64,000 nt of DNA from Cardinalis cardinalis. Lineage: Eukaryota; Chordata; Aves; Passeriformes; Cardinalidae. The position numbers and the translations under genes are program-made. The first letter of the stretch is position 1. Every line of letters starts with the position of its first letter. Under the pieces are notes generated by a model. That model saw only the letters and a list, made by a program, of their open reading frames with translations, had not been told where the DNA came from and searched no databases. Shown here in pieces: positions 34,501-48,100 of this stretch. Location of the stretch: positions 3,763,258 to 3,827,257 of the forward strand of contig JACDOX010000007.1 of assembly GCA_014549065.1 (NCBI GenBank). Reading direction: 5' to 3'.

Positions 34501-37500
34501 AAACAAAGCAAACACACACCCCATTCACTTAAGCTAGTGCTATACATTTAACTGGGGAAACACATTCATTTTATAGGGAGGCAGGAATTGCACACCGTGC
34601 CTAGGAAAATATGCTTATTATATCCCTGACTGGAAAAAAATATAAATTTTCCTTTTTAGGTATTTTCATAAGTTGTCTCAGGCTTTATCAGCTCAACTGG
34701 CCTCCTGATAAATTATTGCAAATATTGTGCTCTACATACTCATTGTAGTGGCACATTAGAGAGACACTTTTATGTTTTGAGTATCTTACACAATATAATT
34801 CAGATATTAAGTCTTGACTGGCTTAAAAATCACCTCTTCAGGGATTTGGATTCCCGAGGAAGCATAACACAGCCTGAAAGAGTCTTGTCTTCTCCTCTCA
34901 GGTTTCAAGACAGGGAGACCCTTCTTTCATGCTTCTAGAGGGCTGTTAAGGAAAACTGAGATAGCTTTGAACATTGAGGAAAACACTTGAAGCCACTGGG
35001 AAGATACTCTCAGGTAGAACAGGGGCTTATGGCTTNCGTCAGGACCTTCAAAAGAAAATATATTCCCTGCAGAATTAGCCTGGGCCTGGATGCTGAACTG
35101 CTTGGTTCCCACTCAATCACCTACAGGCACTTGGGTTTATAGAGGGTGCAACACTGATGATCTCAAGGTGGCAAGAGCAGGAGCGCTGTGGGGGTGTTTC
35201 ACTGTGAGGTTGGGCCCTCTCTGGCTCTGGGTGCAGGAGAGCTCCCTGCTGCCAGCATGCCCACCTGATGGCATGCCTGCCATGCCTCCTCCTTGCTCCT
35301 GCCTACACAAAGCACAGTGGGATGAGCTCCTGCTGCTCCTGGCTGCGTGGAAGCAGAGTGTACAGTGCAGGAGCAGGAAAAGGAGGGCATTTCCACCATG
35401 GCTTGTGATCAGAGGAGGCGGGGGCAGCTTGCTGCAGTGAGGAGGTGTGTGCTGGAGACTGCATGGAAAGGGCTGTCCTCGGCCTCAGCTGGGGCTGTGC
35501 ACCCTGCAGGTTTCCTGGCTGTGGACTGGAGTGTCTGAATCAGGGTGAATGACACAAAGCATGGTGCAATTCTTGCCTGATGCAGAGATGTGTGCGCTGG
35601 GAACTACTCTGGACACCCTGGAGAAGTTATGGCAGCTGTCTATGTCACACCACACACACAAGGAAGGCTGTGCCAGACCAGAGCTAAGTTCATTCAGGTC
35701 ACATCTGTGGCTAGGAAATGTGATGTTGACAAGTTAACAGAAAGTAAAGCAGCACCTTGCTTTATTTTTGCTGCCAATACACCTGAAATTATAGAAGCCA
35801 CACATAGTAGCTGGCAGGAGGTGGCATTTGTCTCCCAAGTGTCCATAATTTGCTTCTGCCCAGGCAAGAATCCATGACCACTGAAAAGGATGCCGCTGCA
35901 TCATTGCACAGTGCTGGGCCAGCCCCTGGACAGCAGTATGGAATCCAGTGTCCTGGACAAATGAGTGTCTCCACGGACTTGCAGGAGCCTTATTCCTAAC
36001 ACCTCATTTGCTCATTGCATACCCTGGGTGGATTTCAGGAATCCAAATCACCTTCCAGCAAAAGAAAAGTTGCATGATAGAAAAATACAGCAGTAGATGC
36101 AACCTATACATCCACTTAGAAGGTGAACAGGACTCTGGCATACCAGATCTTGCAGAGAGGATTAGGTTTTCTATGGGAATGGGTCTGCCAGTAGCCACTT
36201 TGATATCACAGCCTCTCTTCTATTGCTACAGGTCTGTGTCCAGGTGAGTGGCACTGATAAGGACCCTAGGTACATTCATATCTTTGCAGGGCCAGCTCTC
36301 CCTCCAGCTGGGGGAGAAATCAGCAAGAGGAGTGTGACAGTACAGCACTAGAACCAGTAATGGAGCTCCTGCTGGGATTTGTCACACACACTGGCCATCC
36401 CAGACAACTGCCTTTGCTGGTGCTGGGCTCCCATCCCCTGCTGCTGTTCCTCTTATGGACACTCCATCCATTTAGTCTCCATTTGCCTACTTCTGTCACT
36501 GTCTCCCCTTGTCCTGTGCCTCCTTTTCCTTCCAGCAGATGATCTGCTGGTCTAATGGGTCCCTCTGAAAGCAGGTTACTTCTGTGTCTTGGGGGATGAT
36601 GTTTCTGCCACAGCTTATGTGAGAGTATTTCTCTGCCTAGTCAGAAGGCCCAGCTAAAGGAGTGGAAAATCATTTTGCTGTTTTCTGCCTGCATGCAGGA
36701 AAAATGAAATCTCTCTCATTTTTCATTCTGTAGCACAGCAAAGCCAAAAGTTGCTACTTTTATCTAAAGCTATGCACATAACTAACTTTTCAGTTGGCTG
36801 GCTGCATAGCAATATTGGAGGGGAAAAGTCTTCTTGGTCTGAAGAAAGTTTTTCTCTTAGGCAAATAGAAAAAAAAATCTGAAAAATTTAATTTGTGGCC
36901 AAGTGAAACATTTGAATTGACTTAAATGTTTTCTTCACTATAAAATGAGAATTCACAGCATTTTCTTTTTATGAAGGAAACCAAAATTTTTCTGTTTCGG
37001 ATAGAGCCAAAATTTTCCAGTAAACAGTACTCCATGCTTAACTTTTATCTATGGAATATGCTTCAATCCTTACTCTCTTTCTTGCTTTTGGGACTTTGGC
37101 TTGACAGGAGCTCAGTGAAGACTCCAACAGGAGGAATACAGCTCCCTCCTGAAGCAGGAACCAAACATGAGAAATGCACATAAACCTCCCTCCCCCTGGA
37201 TATCTTGTTGCGTGCCTTTGAACAATTTAACTCTGTGAATAAAATCACCTTGTAAAGTGTAAGGAGAGTGTATGACAGAAACAAAATTAAAGGCACATGT
37301 TTATGAAGAGCTCCTGGTCCTTCCTCAGTTTATGTGCTGAAAATATTTTTGTGTTCTGTTTCATGACTTGGACAGTGTTAAAAGCACTGAAGCACTTTTA
37401 TTCACACATCATCAACTTGTAGGAAGAAAATAAAAAATAACAGTGCCAGCAACTTTGATACCATGTATGTGAAAAATACTCTGATGCAATTTAAAAAGTG

Positions 37501-37570
37501 TTGTAAACTATTTCTTGCTGGACCTTGCAATTAACTACCAAGACAAGCCCAGCACTTCCTACTGCTAAAA
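34501..37570. other. Intergenic, no gene seen
   Basis: Mixed-composition non-coding sequence, GC-richer at about 35160-35540. The single N at 35037 is the last one for about 10 kb. Open frames up to about 116 codons (35090-35440) have no domain. Confidence 0.55.
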
Positions 37571-37770
37571 ATCAGAATATCTGAGTAACTGAGGCCTCTG
37601 AATGTGTCCTTTGAGGACCGAGTGCTGTGCTCTCTGATGATAATTTTACTCCGCCCCACATTTAGGATCATCTGCACTTAGTACCTGTTAAAACAATATT
37701 TTCATGCTTTGTCATTTCATAAAGGCCAAAGGAGCTGCTGCAACTTTTCCTAAGTTATGTTACTGTGATA
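37571..37770. promoter_or_regulatory. Candidate non-coding regulatory block F
   Basis: Unique sequence immediately upstream of a CR1 copy, with a GC-box-like CCGCCCC (37652-37658) in AT-rich surroundings and AATATTTTCATGC. No coding or repeat signal. Weak inference from composition only. Confidence 0.15.
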
Positions 37771-37811
37771 TACTGTGCCATAAATGCTACATACAAAATG
37801 TGTACAAGTGT

Positions 37812-38217
37812 CTGCTATGAGGAAAGGCTGAGAGAGAGGTTTGTTCAGCCCAGAAAAGAGAAGACTCTGGAGAGAGTCTTTCAGTACCTAAAGGGGTACT
37901 GAAGAAGAATGGAAGGGACTTCTTCCAAAGGCAGTCGTGATAGGACAAGAAGGACTGGGTTTAAGCTGGAAGAGGGCAGGTTTAGATTAGATATTAGGAA
38001 GAAATTCTTGAGTATGAGAGTGGTGAGGGACTGGAACAGATTGCCCTGAGAAGTGGTGGATGCCAGATGTTCCCTGGGAATATTCAAGGCCAGGGTGGAC
38101 AGGACTCTGAGAAACCTGATCCAGTTGAGGATGTCCTTGACCATGACAGGCAATTTGGACTTGGTGACCTTCCAACTCAAAGTCACTTCCAACCCAAAGC
38201 ATTCCATGATTCTATTT
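37812..38217 (+). mobile_element. CR1 LINE, 3'-end fragment
   Basis: About 400 bases match the CR1 consensus as I know it: AGGCTGAGAGAG, TTGTTCAGCCCAG, CAGTACCTAAAGGGG, GTGATAGGACAAG, TTTAGATTAGATATTAGGAA, GTGGTGAGGGACTGGAACAG, ATTCAAGGCCAGG, then CTTCCAACCCAAAG and the terminal ATGATTCTAT. The copy is severely 5'-truncated, as CR1 insertions usually are, and ends in the typical short tail rather than poly-A. A gap relative to consensus is visible near 37875 (the segment normally before CAGTACC is shortened). This is strong evidence for an avian or reptilian genome. Open frames across it are non-functional. Confidence 0.95.
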
Positions 38218-41200
38218 GAATGTAAAGGTCTTCTTCATGGTGACAGCCACAAATGATCTCATAGTTGAGTCTGGTTTTCCATTAGAATCTTGTTTCTCTT
38301 CTTCAGCTGCATGTGTAGCCCTCCAAGAGATTTTCCTAGTCCCAGCCTCCTGGGCACCAAACCACACAGTGGACTCAGAGCACACCTGCTGTGCATGGAC
38401 ATGGGCTGCAGTCCCTGTACCCAGCTCCCTTTGACACCGCCTGCACTGCATCTCTGTGAGATCAATAAAATGGAAATGTCATCTCTTCATCATCACGAAG
38501 GCGAGGTTGGTATTAAGTTTCAGCAGTCGATGTTTGCAGCAACAGAAATTGATACACGTTCCTTGTGTTATTGCAAGGCTCGAAGCTGTTTGCAGCTGTG
38601 TCTTTATCAGAAATTCTTGCCTCTCTGCCTCTGTCAAAGGCTTCTAAATTACTTTATATTTGTAGCTTTTGAGCAGCTGGGTGTCTCTGCTCATATCCTT
38701 TAATTTGTTGGAATGTAACAACATTGTGGCTGAGGTAGCATGCTTGAAAAATTGTTTTACTTATGAAGGTGTAGCCTACTCTGGCCAGTTCTCAAAGTAA
38801 GATGGGACTAAGCATTGACTGACCAGAAATCAAGGTAAAGGCAGCTCCATTTCTCTCCCTAAATCTTCATCCTACCATGCAGCCCCATTCCCCTGTGCAC
38901 AAGTTCTCACATATCTCCTTGAAAAGCATTAGTCACAGTCTGGGGACAGCAGTAACACCAGGAGCCTCAGGTGCCCAGTTCATCAGCTGTAACCTCAAGC
39001 AGTTATGAGGGGAAGAGAGCCCTTGTCAGTAGCTTGTTCACAAACCACCAGCTGAAACAGATTCACACAAATCTTTTGTCAAACAAGTTGGAATAACAAA
39101 TGCACTTATAAAAAAAGCAAAGAATTCATTAACAGAGAAAGAGGCTAAATTAGCTGAATAAATAATTCACCACAAATTCCTCAATTCTGTTTCACACCAA
39201 ACATTTACATTAAACTTCTAATTCTTCAACATGCTGGAGGATTAAAGTCAATTGAAATTCGTATCTATTAATGAAAGTAATAGTCCAAGCCTTATCACTG
39301 TGGAAAGACTTGTAGCTAGGTCTCATACAATTATGGTTTTTCACCATTCATACCCCAGTTCAGAAGACTACTTCAACACATGCTTAAGTGAAGAGCAGGT
39401 TTATCTATTTTATCTCTTTTGATAAGGAGGAGGAGGAGTTGCAGCTGTTGCTCATATGCTTAAGAAGGGAGTTAACTTGTGTTCCTGGATAAATGGAAAT
39501 ACCACAAAATTTCGAGGGAGTTTTTCCAATCACAGAACCCTCACAAACTGAGGGCACTGGACCACTTTATCAAAGCCTTAAGTAACAAAATATTAAAGTC
39601 TTTGGTACTTGGGGACACTGTGCATAGCCAGCAGCCTCCTCAAATATTGCCTTGAAAAGAGATATATTTATAGGATGGTTGGGTGGAAGCACAGGTTAAT
39701 GAAATGCTTCGGTGCTGGGGGTGCTGCCCAGTGGAGCTCCTCAGCAGGTGCTCAAGTGTTAGAAAATCTGGACAAGTTCTCATGCCCTGTGGCTCTTCAC
39801 TCTCTGTGGCCTCTGTGTTTCACGAGGAGCAGTGCCCTGGCTGAGCAGAGGCATTTCTGATCGCTGGGGTCAGCTCTGCTCTGTCACCATCACAACATTG
39901 ACTCAGCAGCTACAACACCGCCCTACAAAACCAGGGAGGACACAGTCCTTCCAAGGCACAGCTCACTGCTGCTTCCAGTCCCCTCCACAGATAGCAACAG
40001 AAAGTGCAATCAATGAATTGGGATTTCATCAGAAAGATTTAACCTCTGTCCTTGCCTGAAGTGGCCCACACCACACCATGACCCCTCATTATACCCTTGA
40101 CACAGAGACCTTGGCCAAGCCAGCTGTCTCTGGTCAGGGATTTATTTACTATCAGAGATCAGTTTGTTTTTGCCATTACAGAATTCCCAGTGTGTATGTT
40201 ATCTTCTCTTTCTCTCTGCCATTCAGAACAGTCTCCATTTCTTGTTAATTTATAAACAGTGCAATGAAATCAAATGAGACTCCCGTAGGGCTTTCTTTTT
40301 ATTGTAAACATGGTAATGCTCAGTGAAAACACTGAGGTATTTCAGCTACTAAACCCAGCAGGAAAAAATAATAGTTTCGGGGAGGTGGTGGCAAGTAAAA
40401 TACATTGTTTTTGGTGTAGCATCTAAAATACTTAGTTGTTTTTTAAGCATCCAAAATGTTCCTTTTCCCCCAAGAAGGATCTTCTGGCCATATCAAGAGG
40501 GAAATCTCAGGTAAGCTTGTCTGTGCACAATATATACTAATGTAATTCTTCCCTATTTTGTGGGAAAAAGAAAAAAAGAATCAAATAGATGGTAGTTGAG
40601 ACCTTGTTTCATCTTTTGGACATGTGAAATATTATGCTGGGTGTCTCCTAGGGGCATTCCAGATAAAATTATGGGATTAAAATGTGTTTAAACACCTGCA
40701 AAGTTCTACTCCATCCCATCATCAGATGGAACAGCGAATTCAAATTTTTTCAGAACTGGAAAAAAAGCTTTTAAAACATCTTTTGCTGGAACTGACTGAC
40801 TGTTTCTTGGTTAAAAAAAACCCCTAAAAATGGGAATTAATTACATCGAATGCATAAATTCCGATAGAAATAATTTCTGTTTCTAGACATGGGACATTGC
40901 TCTTTATTCTTTTTATGATGTTGCAGGACGACTGAGGTTATAACATACATTAAAAGTAGGCGCCAAGCTTTCTCAAATTAAAGTTTTGGCTGTGCCCATG
41001 TCTATGATGAGTCATTGCCAATTGCTGGTTGTACCTGGTGCCTGTGCACCTGAGAGGGTACAGTGGATCTCCCCTCACTCCATGAAGCAGAAGCATATTT
41101 TTTTGGTAAAGTAGAGCAATGTGGCAGCAACACAATTGTTCTGCTGGGTGAATCCTTAAACAAAATGAGATAGAGAGAACTGATAGACTATATTTAAAGT

Positions 41201-43370
41201 CTATAAAAAGTTAACAGCCTCTTCTCAATAATTATGTATCTATAAAAAATAAAGATGATACAGGGCCAAAACTTAATGGCATTTATGTTAATGTGATATT
41301 GAGTACTCAGAGGCAGTAGATATCTGCAAAAGTGGGTCAAATATAGCTTAGAAGCTTTATGTTGTATATTCTCTTCAGCATGTGTCTGTTCAAATAAGTT
41401 TTTTGTGTGTAAAGTGAGCAAGTCACCTCTGGTATTGCACTGCTTCTATGCATGCTGCCTGTGCCTCTGTAAAAGCAAAGAGGACTCAAAACCCCCCATT
41501 TGTTCCTGGCTGATATTCATTTGTTTAATATTCAAGTGAGGACACATCTCCTGGTTCCATGTCCTTTTATGTGCCTTTATTCACCCAAAGTCACTGCCTG
41601 CCCAGGATGGGAGCAAATGAAAGTGAGGACATACTTCCAGATGATACCAGTTCATTGTTTCTTTACACTGGTTTTACAGCAGGCTGGTTTCACTGTGTTG
41701 CCCTGCCTTGCTGTTTCTGTGGGTGAGAACTTCCATATCTCTGAGACTGAAGGAGGAAAAAGAAATTTCTGCAGAGGCCAGAGTGAAGAAGTATCGTGGG
41801 ATGAGGGAAAAATACAAAGACCTTAGGGAATCGAGAGAAATATGTACCCCTCTATTTATTTAACTGTAAACTCTGGTCCTAATTTCCTTGCTGCTTTTAT
41901 GGAAAATTCAAAGTTACATCAGGCATTAAAATGACAAATTGGCTGATTTTGTCTGTTGTTATAAATATGGAGCACTATTTGCTTGTCAGGCAGCTTCATA
42001 ATTAGCAGCGGTCTATGTGGTATCAAGGCAAGAGATCATCAGATCAAGTTTTGTGTTTATTCCACTGCCAGCATCTTCCCTATTGCTAATGAAAGTGTCT
42101 CCCAGGGACTGGCATATCTGAGCCTGGCAGCTATGTAACATCACTCTTTGAGCTTCACTTCCATCCCAGCCCTCATTCTCACTTGGTTTTGATTGTATCC
42201 TGTACTTATAAATGTATCCTTTTATGAAATATGTTTTCAATAGTGCTTTTTAAGGCAATGCAAAACAACGTTTTTTCTAATAATTTTGTGTTCCTGATAA
42301 GTGTATTTTTGTAGGGTGTGTATTTACACCATCCTGAAGTGTGGTCAGGTTTGCTCTTTTGTATGGACAGGGCATGTATGTTCATAAAGACAGAAAAAGC
42401 CATCAGGTTCCTGATGGTTCACAGTTTGCCTTCTGTTTCTTACCAAAGCTGAAAGATTTTAGCTGGGAAAAGCAAAATGTCTCTGAAAAGATATGATTTA
42501 ATGAGGTAAAGAATTGCAAATAATGAAAAGATGGAAATGGGATTCCTTAAGAGATTCCGTGCTTTCATTCACTAAAATTTCCCCTGCAGAAAATCTCTTC
42601 TTCTTACCTTTTCCCAGTCCAGCCTTCATATTGTTGTTCTGACTGTTTCTGCACAATGTGAAGAAGCTGATGGTTCAGTATAAGCAATAAGATCACAGGA
42701 CTTTTGATACTGGAGCACTGGATCAGTTGTCATGTCATGATATACATATTCATAACCTAGCAAGCCTTGTAGTCAATTTATGCATAAGGGACTGATAAGA
42801 AAAAAATTGATTTATGATGATCTCAAAAACATGGTCTCCCAAGATGTATTCTGCAGCTTTGAGACCTACAGTTTAGGCTCTATTAATTTTACAGTGCTGT
42901 CTGGAATTATCCATCTGTTTAAAGGTTAACTGTCTTTACACTTTTGAAATGGGTAGTTCTGTTTTGGTTCTTGCTTTGTTCATGCCACTGATTTATAAAT
43001 TATTAAATCTATCACTGCACAAAAATACTGAAACTGGTTGCCAGATTACAACATCTACTTATTTCAAACTTTCTTTAGCAACTTCCTGATATTATCTTAA
43101 ATACTCCCTGTTGAATGCTGAGAGGAGGGGAAATGTTGAACCCAATGGTATGTGTTGTACAATGAGCTTCCTACGAGAAAGCATCATTATTATTACACAA
43201 ATAATGCCCAGAGGAGCACAAAGCCTTCAACACAGCACTGTACCAGACAAACCCCATCACGTCGTCAACACAGTGAGAAAGGTAGTAGGGTCACCTGGTT
43301 GAGAAAGAGCTACAGATGAGACCCACAGAGTTTGATCTTTCATTTTTTTAGGGAAGCAGCCAGGCTATAA
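38218..43370. other. Intergenic, no gene seen
   Basis: Non-coding sequence, no Ns seen. AT-rich blocks at 39080-39310 and 40140-40360 contain homeodomain-core words (for example TTAGCTGAATAAATAATTC and TTGTTAATTTATAAAC) and could be conserved elements. The rest shows no recognisable structure. Small open frames carry no domain. Confidence 0.5.
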
Positions 43371-43380
43371 TGTTTGAGCT

Positions 43381-43472
43381 TTTTTTAACTTTTTTTTTCT
43401 TTTTTTCATTTTCTTTTTTTTTTTTTTTTTTTTTCTCTTTTTCTTTTTCTCTTTTTCTCTTTTTCTTTTTTT

Positions 43473-43510
<38 letters not shown>
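43381..43510. repeat. Long poly-T / TC-rich tract
   Basis: 130 bases of almost pure T with regular TTTTTC and TTTCTC interruptions, including uninterrupted runs of 21 and 36 Ts. On the minus strand this is a poly-A tract that gives a spurious lysine-rich frame. It may be the tail of an old retroposed copy lying to its right, but no parent gene is recognisable. Length may be unreliable in assemblies. Confidence 0.95.
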
Positions 43511-45055
43511 CTGTTAGGGCAACTGGGCTGGTGAGTGTTTTACATAGCGTCCTTGGATGGAAATTGGGAATAAGTGGGAATGGTGATATGCTTGGGGTGG
43601 TTCCAAGCCCATGTGCCTCCCAGCAGGCACCCACCATCCCTGGCTGGAGACTCTGGCTGTAGTCTGGAGTGAACAGCAGAGTGGCAAATGACTGAGGTCC
43701 ATGGTTCCACTCACACAGCCTATTACTGCATGAGGACAGTGACTGGCTTTGTGATGCTTCTTGAAAGTAATTAATCCATAGGTGACAATCACAAAGCTCT
43801 CATCTCTTGTACAGAGCACCCTTCTGACGAGGCACTTCAGCAGCTGGCTGTTGTTTCCATTTTTTGCATGTGAGCATTTGAAAAGACAATCTAAGAATAT
43901 ACAGCTTGCAGAGAAAAGTGGCTGAATCTCCACAGAATTTTCTTTTGTGTTGCATTTGCATGCACATCCATGGGTTTCTGTGCTGCAGCTCCCTGTTTTT
44001 GGTGCTATCTGAGCACGTTGATCCCTTGTGAAAGGTACCTAAGATGATCTTGGTAACTGCTGGGCAGTGACAACTTTATTAAAGTTATAATGTCTTGTCT
44101 TGCATTTTTCTATATTTGTTTGTACAGAATCTTACAAATATAGCAGAGGTTTTTTTTTCTGCAGAGCTAAGCTTTAAAAAAATCATGCTATTAATTTTCT
44201 AAGTTGATTTTGGACTCTTAATTAACTTTGGCTGCAGTGTACAAGCTCCAGCAGAAACTTCCTTTCTCAACGCACAGGAGACCTATCCTTACATTCCCTG
44301 CTGCTTTTGGACAGATTCTAACCCAGGAGAGCCATTTTGCTTGCCTTTCTTGCTGGATCAGCAGAAGCAGAAATATCGCCTGCTCAGTTCTCTTGTATAT
44401 AGAATGAGTGGCTCAGCTTTAGCATAGTTCCGTGAGAAGACTATTTCATGGAAAAAAAATGTGCCTTGCAGTATTATTCCATCCCACAGCTTGAGAAAAA
44501 CTGCATGAGCATTCATCATCTGGTGATAGTCAGCCATGGGTGAAGAAGTTTGTTACACAGACTGATAAATGCTGAGCAACTACTGTTTCCAGAAAGTAGT
44601 GTTCAGAGGTTCATACACTCACTATTTGGATATTTGGCATTTGCATGTGTAAAACGGGAGAAATTCCCAAGAGAATACTGAATAAATACCTTATGATCCG
44701 GTCCATTAGCTTCAGTGGAGAGGTCAGCTCTAGAACTATTAGAAAATAGCATTTTGCCCATATACAATTTGTTTTGCTTTCATTTAAAATTGAAAATGGA
44801 CATGCTTTTTTTCAAAGATGTTCTATTGTTAAACTAAATTATTTTAGTTTGTGTTGGAAATTGAAGTTCTTGAGTTTGAAGTTCTTGCCTTTACAATGCA
44901 AAGTTGAAAATTTCTACATAAAAAGACACTGTATGCGAAATAAATTATTTAAATGAACTCCTAATTTACAATGAAAGCCCAATTACGTTGGAAAATTTTT
45001 AACCATTTTCCCAAGAGTGGAATCCTCAAGAGAAATGAAATATAGCTGGTATATT

Positions 45056-45125
45056 CTCACAGAATCATAAAACCTATTCAAAGTTAGAGGATACCTCAAG
45101 TGTTCACTTAATTTACTTCTCATAG
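45056..45125 (-). mobile_element. Probable short CR1 3'-end fragment
   Basis: CACAGAATCATAAAACC followed by a diverged AGTTAGAGGATACCTCAAG matches the reverse complement of the CR1 3' terminus (AGAATCATAGAATGG, then GGAAGGGACCTCAAAG). Only about 70 bases are alignable by eye, so it would be a truncated, old copy. Confidence 0.5.
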
Positions 45126-48100
45126 TATACAACATTACAGAAGCAGAAAAAAGNAATGGTTCAAATGATAGCAATGAAGTATTTAAACTATTATTATCAA
45201 TAAATTTTAAACAAGCATTGATTTCCAAACCATTGGCAAATAGTTGTTTAATAGCTCTTAATGTGTGACTTTTACCCGAATCAGCTGTGTGATATTTTTT
45301 TAAATTTTTTTTTATCTTCTCCTCAGAGATTCCAGTTTGGAGCAGGGTCTTGCTGTGCCAAAGCTTGTAGGGATACAGGACTTAGCAAGAAGCTCCACAG
45401 TGAAGCAGGGAAGGGCATGTCATCTGAAGAATCCCATCTCAAAAGTCTCCCTAGACATTACAATTCTTCACAGGAGATTTCCAATACACACTTAAATATG
45501 CTTCTGTCAGTGAACCACATGTTCTTTTTGAAGGGGGGCAACATTTGTAATTTCAGTTTTACCAAAGATTGCACACCACAGGTTGAACTTGCCAATGTGT
45601 ATCATCCATGAATGTAAAATGTCAGTCTACAAATTACCAATCTCTTCCTGAAGTGCTATGGTCTGTGAGCAGACAGGGTTTTGCTTTTTAAACAAGAAGC
45701 AAGTAAGTGAGATGCTGTTGTAGCAGATAATTGCTAAAACCAAACCTCATGACTGTGATTGCAGGAGCTGTTGTGATAAATACAGGTAAAAATTGCAAGT
45801 CTGAAAATAAAAATGCATTTATTCAAGAGCTTTCCATGGCCACAATGTAATTGAAAAGGATGCTGAGATCTCATTACCGCTGAAAAGGTCTCCTCACTAT
45901 GTGGAAATGTGGACATAAAGCAATAGAGGAGAGCTGAGTACTGCAAACATTGACCTGCTTCCTTTGACTCTTGATTATTCTGGGAATGAGGAAGATTTGC
46001 ACACCCATCTGCAATCCCTTGTAAATATTGACTGCTAGGGAGCAATGCCATGCTGCCAGCTTGCAGTGGTGCCTTCCTTTGTCCCTGCCAGATTGTGGCA
46101 CTACAGGTAATGGCTGCCCTGCACATGGAAAGTTTCATCACTCATTTAAGGAGTTTCAGATACTTTAGGCACAGCTCAGTTGCCCAAACCAAGGTATCCA
46201 GGACCATCTGAGACACCCTGGGCGTCCTTCTGGTCCCTCAGCTGCCAGGTTTGCTGTTGGCTGGGTGTCCCACAGGTCCCTTGTCATATCCTCCAGTTAT
46301 CATGTGGATACTTAGGAAATCTCTAACTGCACAAGCTGCTTTTGTCCAGGACACTAAATGATGCCCTTGATGTGTCTGTGTCTGAGAGCACAGCTACCAC
46401 ACAAGGATAGAGCTGTGGGCAGTCAGACACTCACCTGACAAGCACTCCCAGAAAATTAGAAGCACTGTGGAAAAACTTATTGCAGTATCATGGTGGAAGC
46501 ACCCTAAAATCTAAGGGAATTCAGGACAAGTGGTGCTCAACCTCAGGACAATGGTAAATACTTGAGGCACTCCTCTATAGATTTTGGAAGCTGCAGTGTT
46601 GCGCAGAATGACATTTGATCCTTCAGTCAGAAGCTTGTGCTTGACAGGTCCCACTAAAAGAGCAGAAAGCTGAAAACAAAAGCTAAGGGAAAAGCTATCA
46701 GCTTCCCTAGCAGGGAAGACAGCACTGTGAGCACAGCTAGAAGCTTGCAGGAGAGACACACAGATGAAGAGGTGTGAGCATGTTCAGTAAAGTGCAAGGG
46801 CTTGTCTGACATTCCCATACTCCTCCTGAAGGTCTGTGGAGCTCTCAGACCAACACCCTACCCTGCAACCTGTGAAAGGTGCAGAGTTAAAGCTTTTTAA
46901 ATTTGCAAGTGAGAGGTGATTAGAAACCAATAACCAGTCTCAGCCCAGAGCTGCTGCTTGTGTGGGAGGGTGGGTACAGAGAGAGGGCTACACTTTTGGC
47001 TCTAATGTCAAGAAACACATCAAAGCTCTTTGTCCTATGTCTAGAGCCCAGAAAGTGCTGGAAGAGCAAGGAGGACAGGTTCCACTTGTGGTGTGGCTCT
47101 CCCTGGGCTGCTGTTGAACTGCCCCTGGCGATGGATGGCTGGAAAAGAAATAATGACTGAGAGAGTGGCATTAGCCTTGAAATAATTCCTTAGGACTTGT
47201 ATCCTTTCCTGCTTTCAGGTAATGCCTGTGAAGCATGCACACCAATAACAGTTCCATTTGTCTGGGAAGTACTTGGAATTCCAGCTGCAAGCATCAGCAA
47301 ACAGCACTGGGACCATGAGCCATTTTCCCTCTGCCTCAGAATCCTGGTTCAAGTCCTGCTGTTCCTTCATGTGCCTGCCCACGGAGGGGCCAGGGAAGTG
47401 GCAGGTCACCTGAGGTGCTGGCTGCTGCCCTGAGTTTGGGCACAGCAGCTGTGATGGCACCAGTTACCCACCAGCAGTGGGCAGGCTGAGCGTGTCCCCC
47501 AGCACTTGTGACACAAACCAGCCTGCTGCTCCTGTTACCTCTGCTCTTGGGTCCCTTGCACAGCATTTTGAGTCCTGATGCACGTAGGCAGTGCTTGGAT
47601 AATAGTTGGGAACAAACAGGCATGGGCTCAGCTGAAGTCTCGTTGTATTGCTCTTCCAGTTACTTTACACAGAAGTCTTAATAACTGCTGTAATAAAGCT
47701 GATGGCCAAAATAAGTTTGACTTAGGGCAAAGAGAAATTAGGAGGAAACATGGAATTTCCCCACTGAAGCAGCTGACAGCCAACTTGTTATGATACCATT
47801 TACTAACAATAGTGCTAGGGGTAGTGACCTATTTTTCCAAATCTTCCACCTTTCCCCTGCTCCTACTCCTTCTTTCTGTTCAAAAAGATGTTTTCCTGCT
47901 GGATGCAGGTTCAAAACCTCTCAGAACTTGCTGGGCATGTTTTTTTGTTAAGTGCCAGGTGGTGAAATAAAAAAAGACAAGCGCAGAGAGACTTTTTGTT
48001 ACTGTGATTAATTTTCACATTCTTACAACTCCTGATCCCGGCTGCATCCTGATGTGGAAGATTCAGCATTTAAATAGCATTCAGGGGTTACTATTGATCA

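Noticed and set aside
43365..43637. Lysine-rich minus-strand frame
   Set aside because: It is a direct translation of the poly-T/TC tract (poly-A on the minus strand), not a gene.
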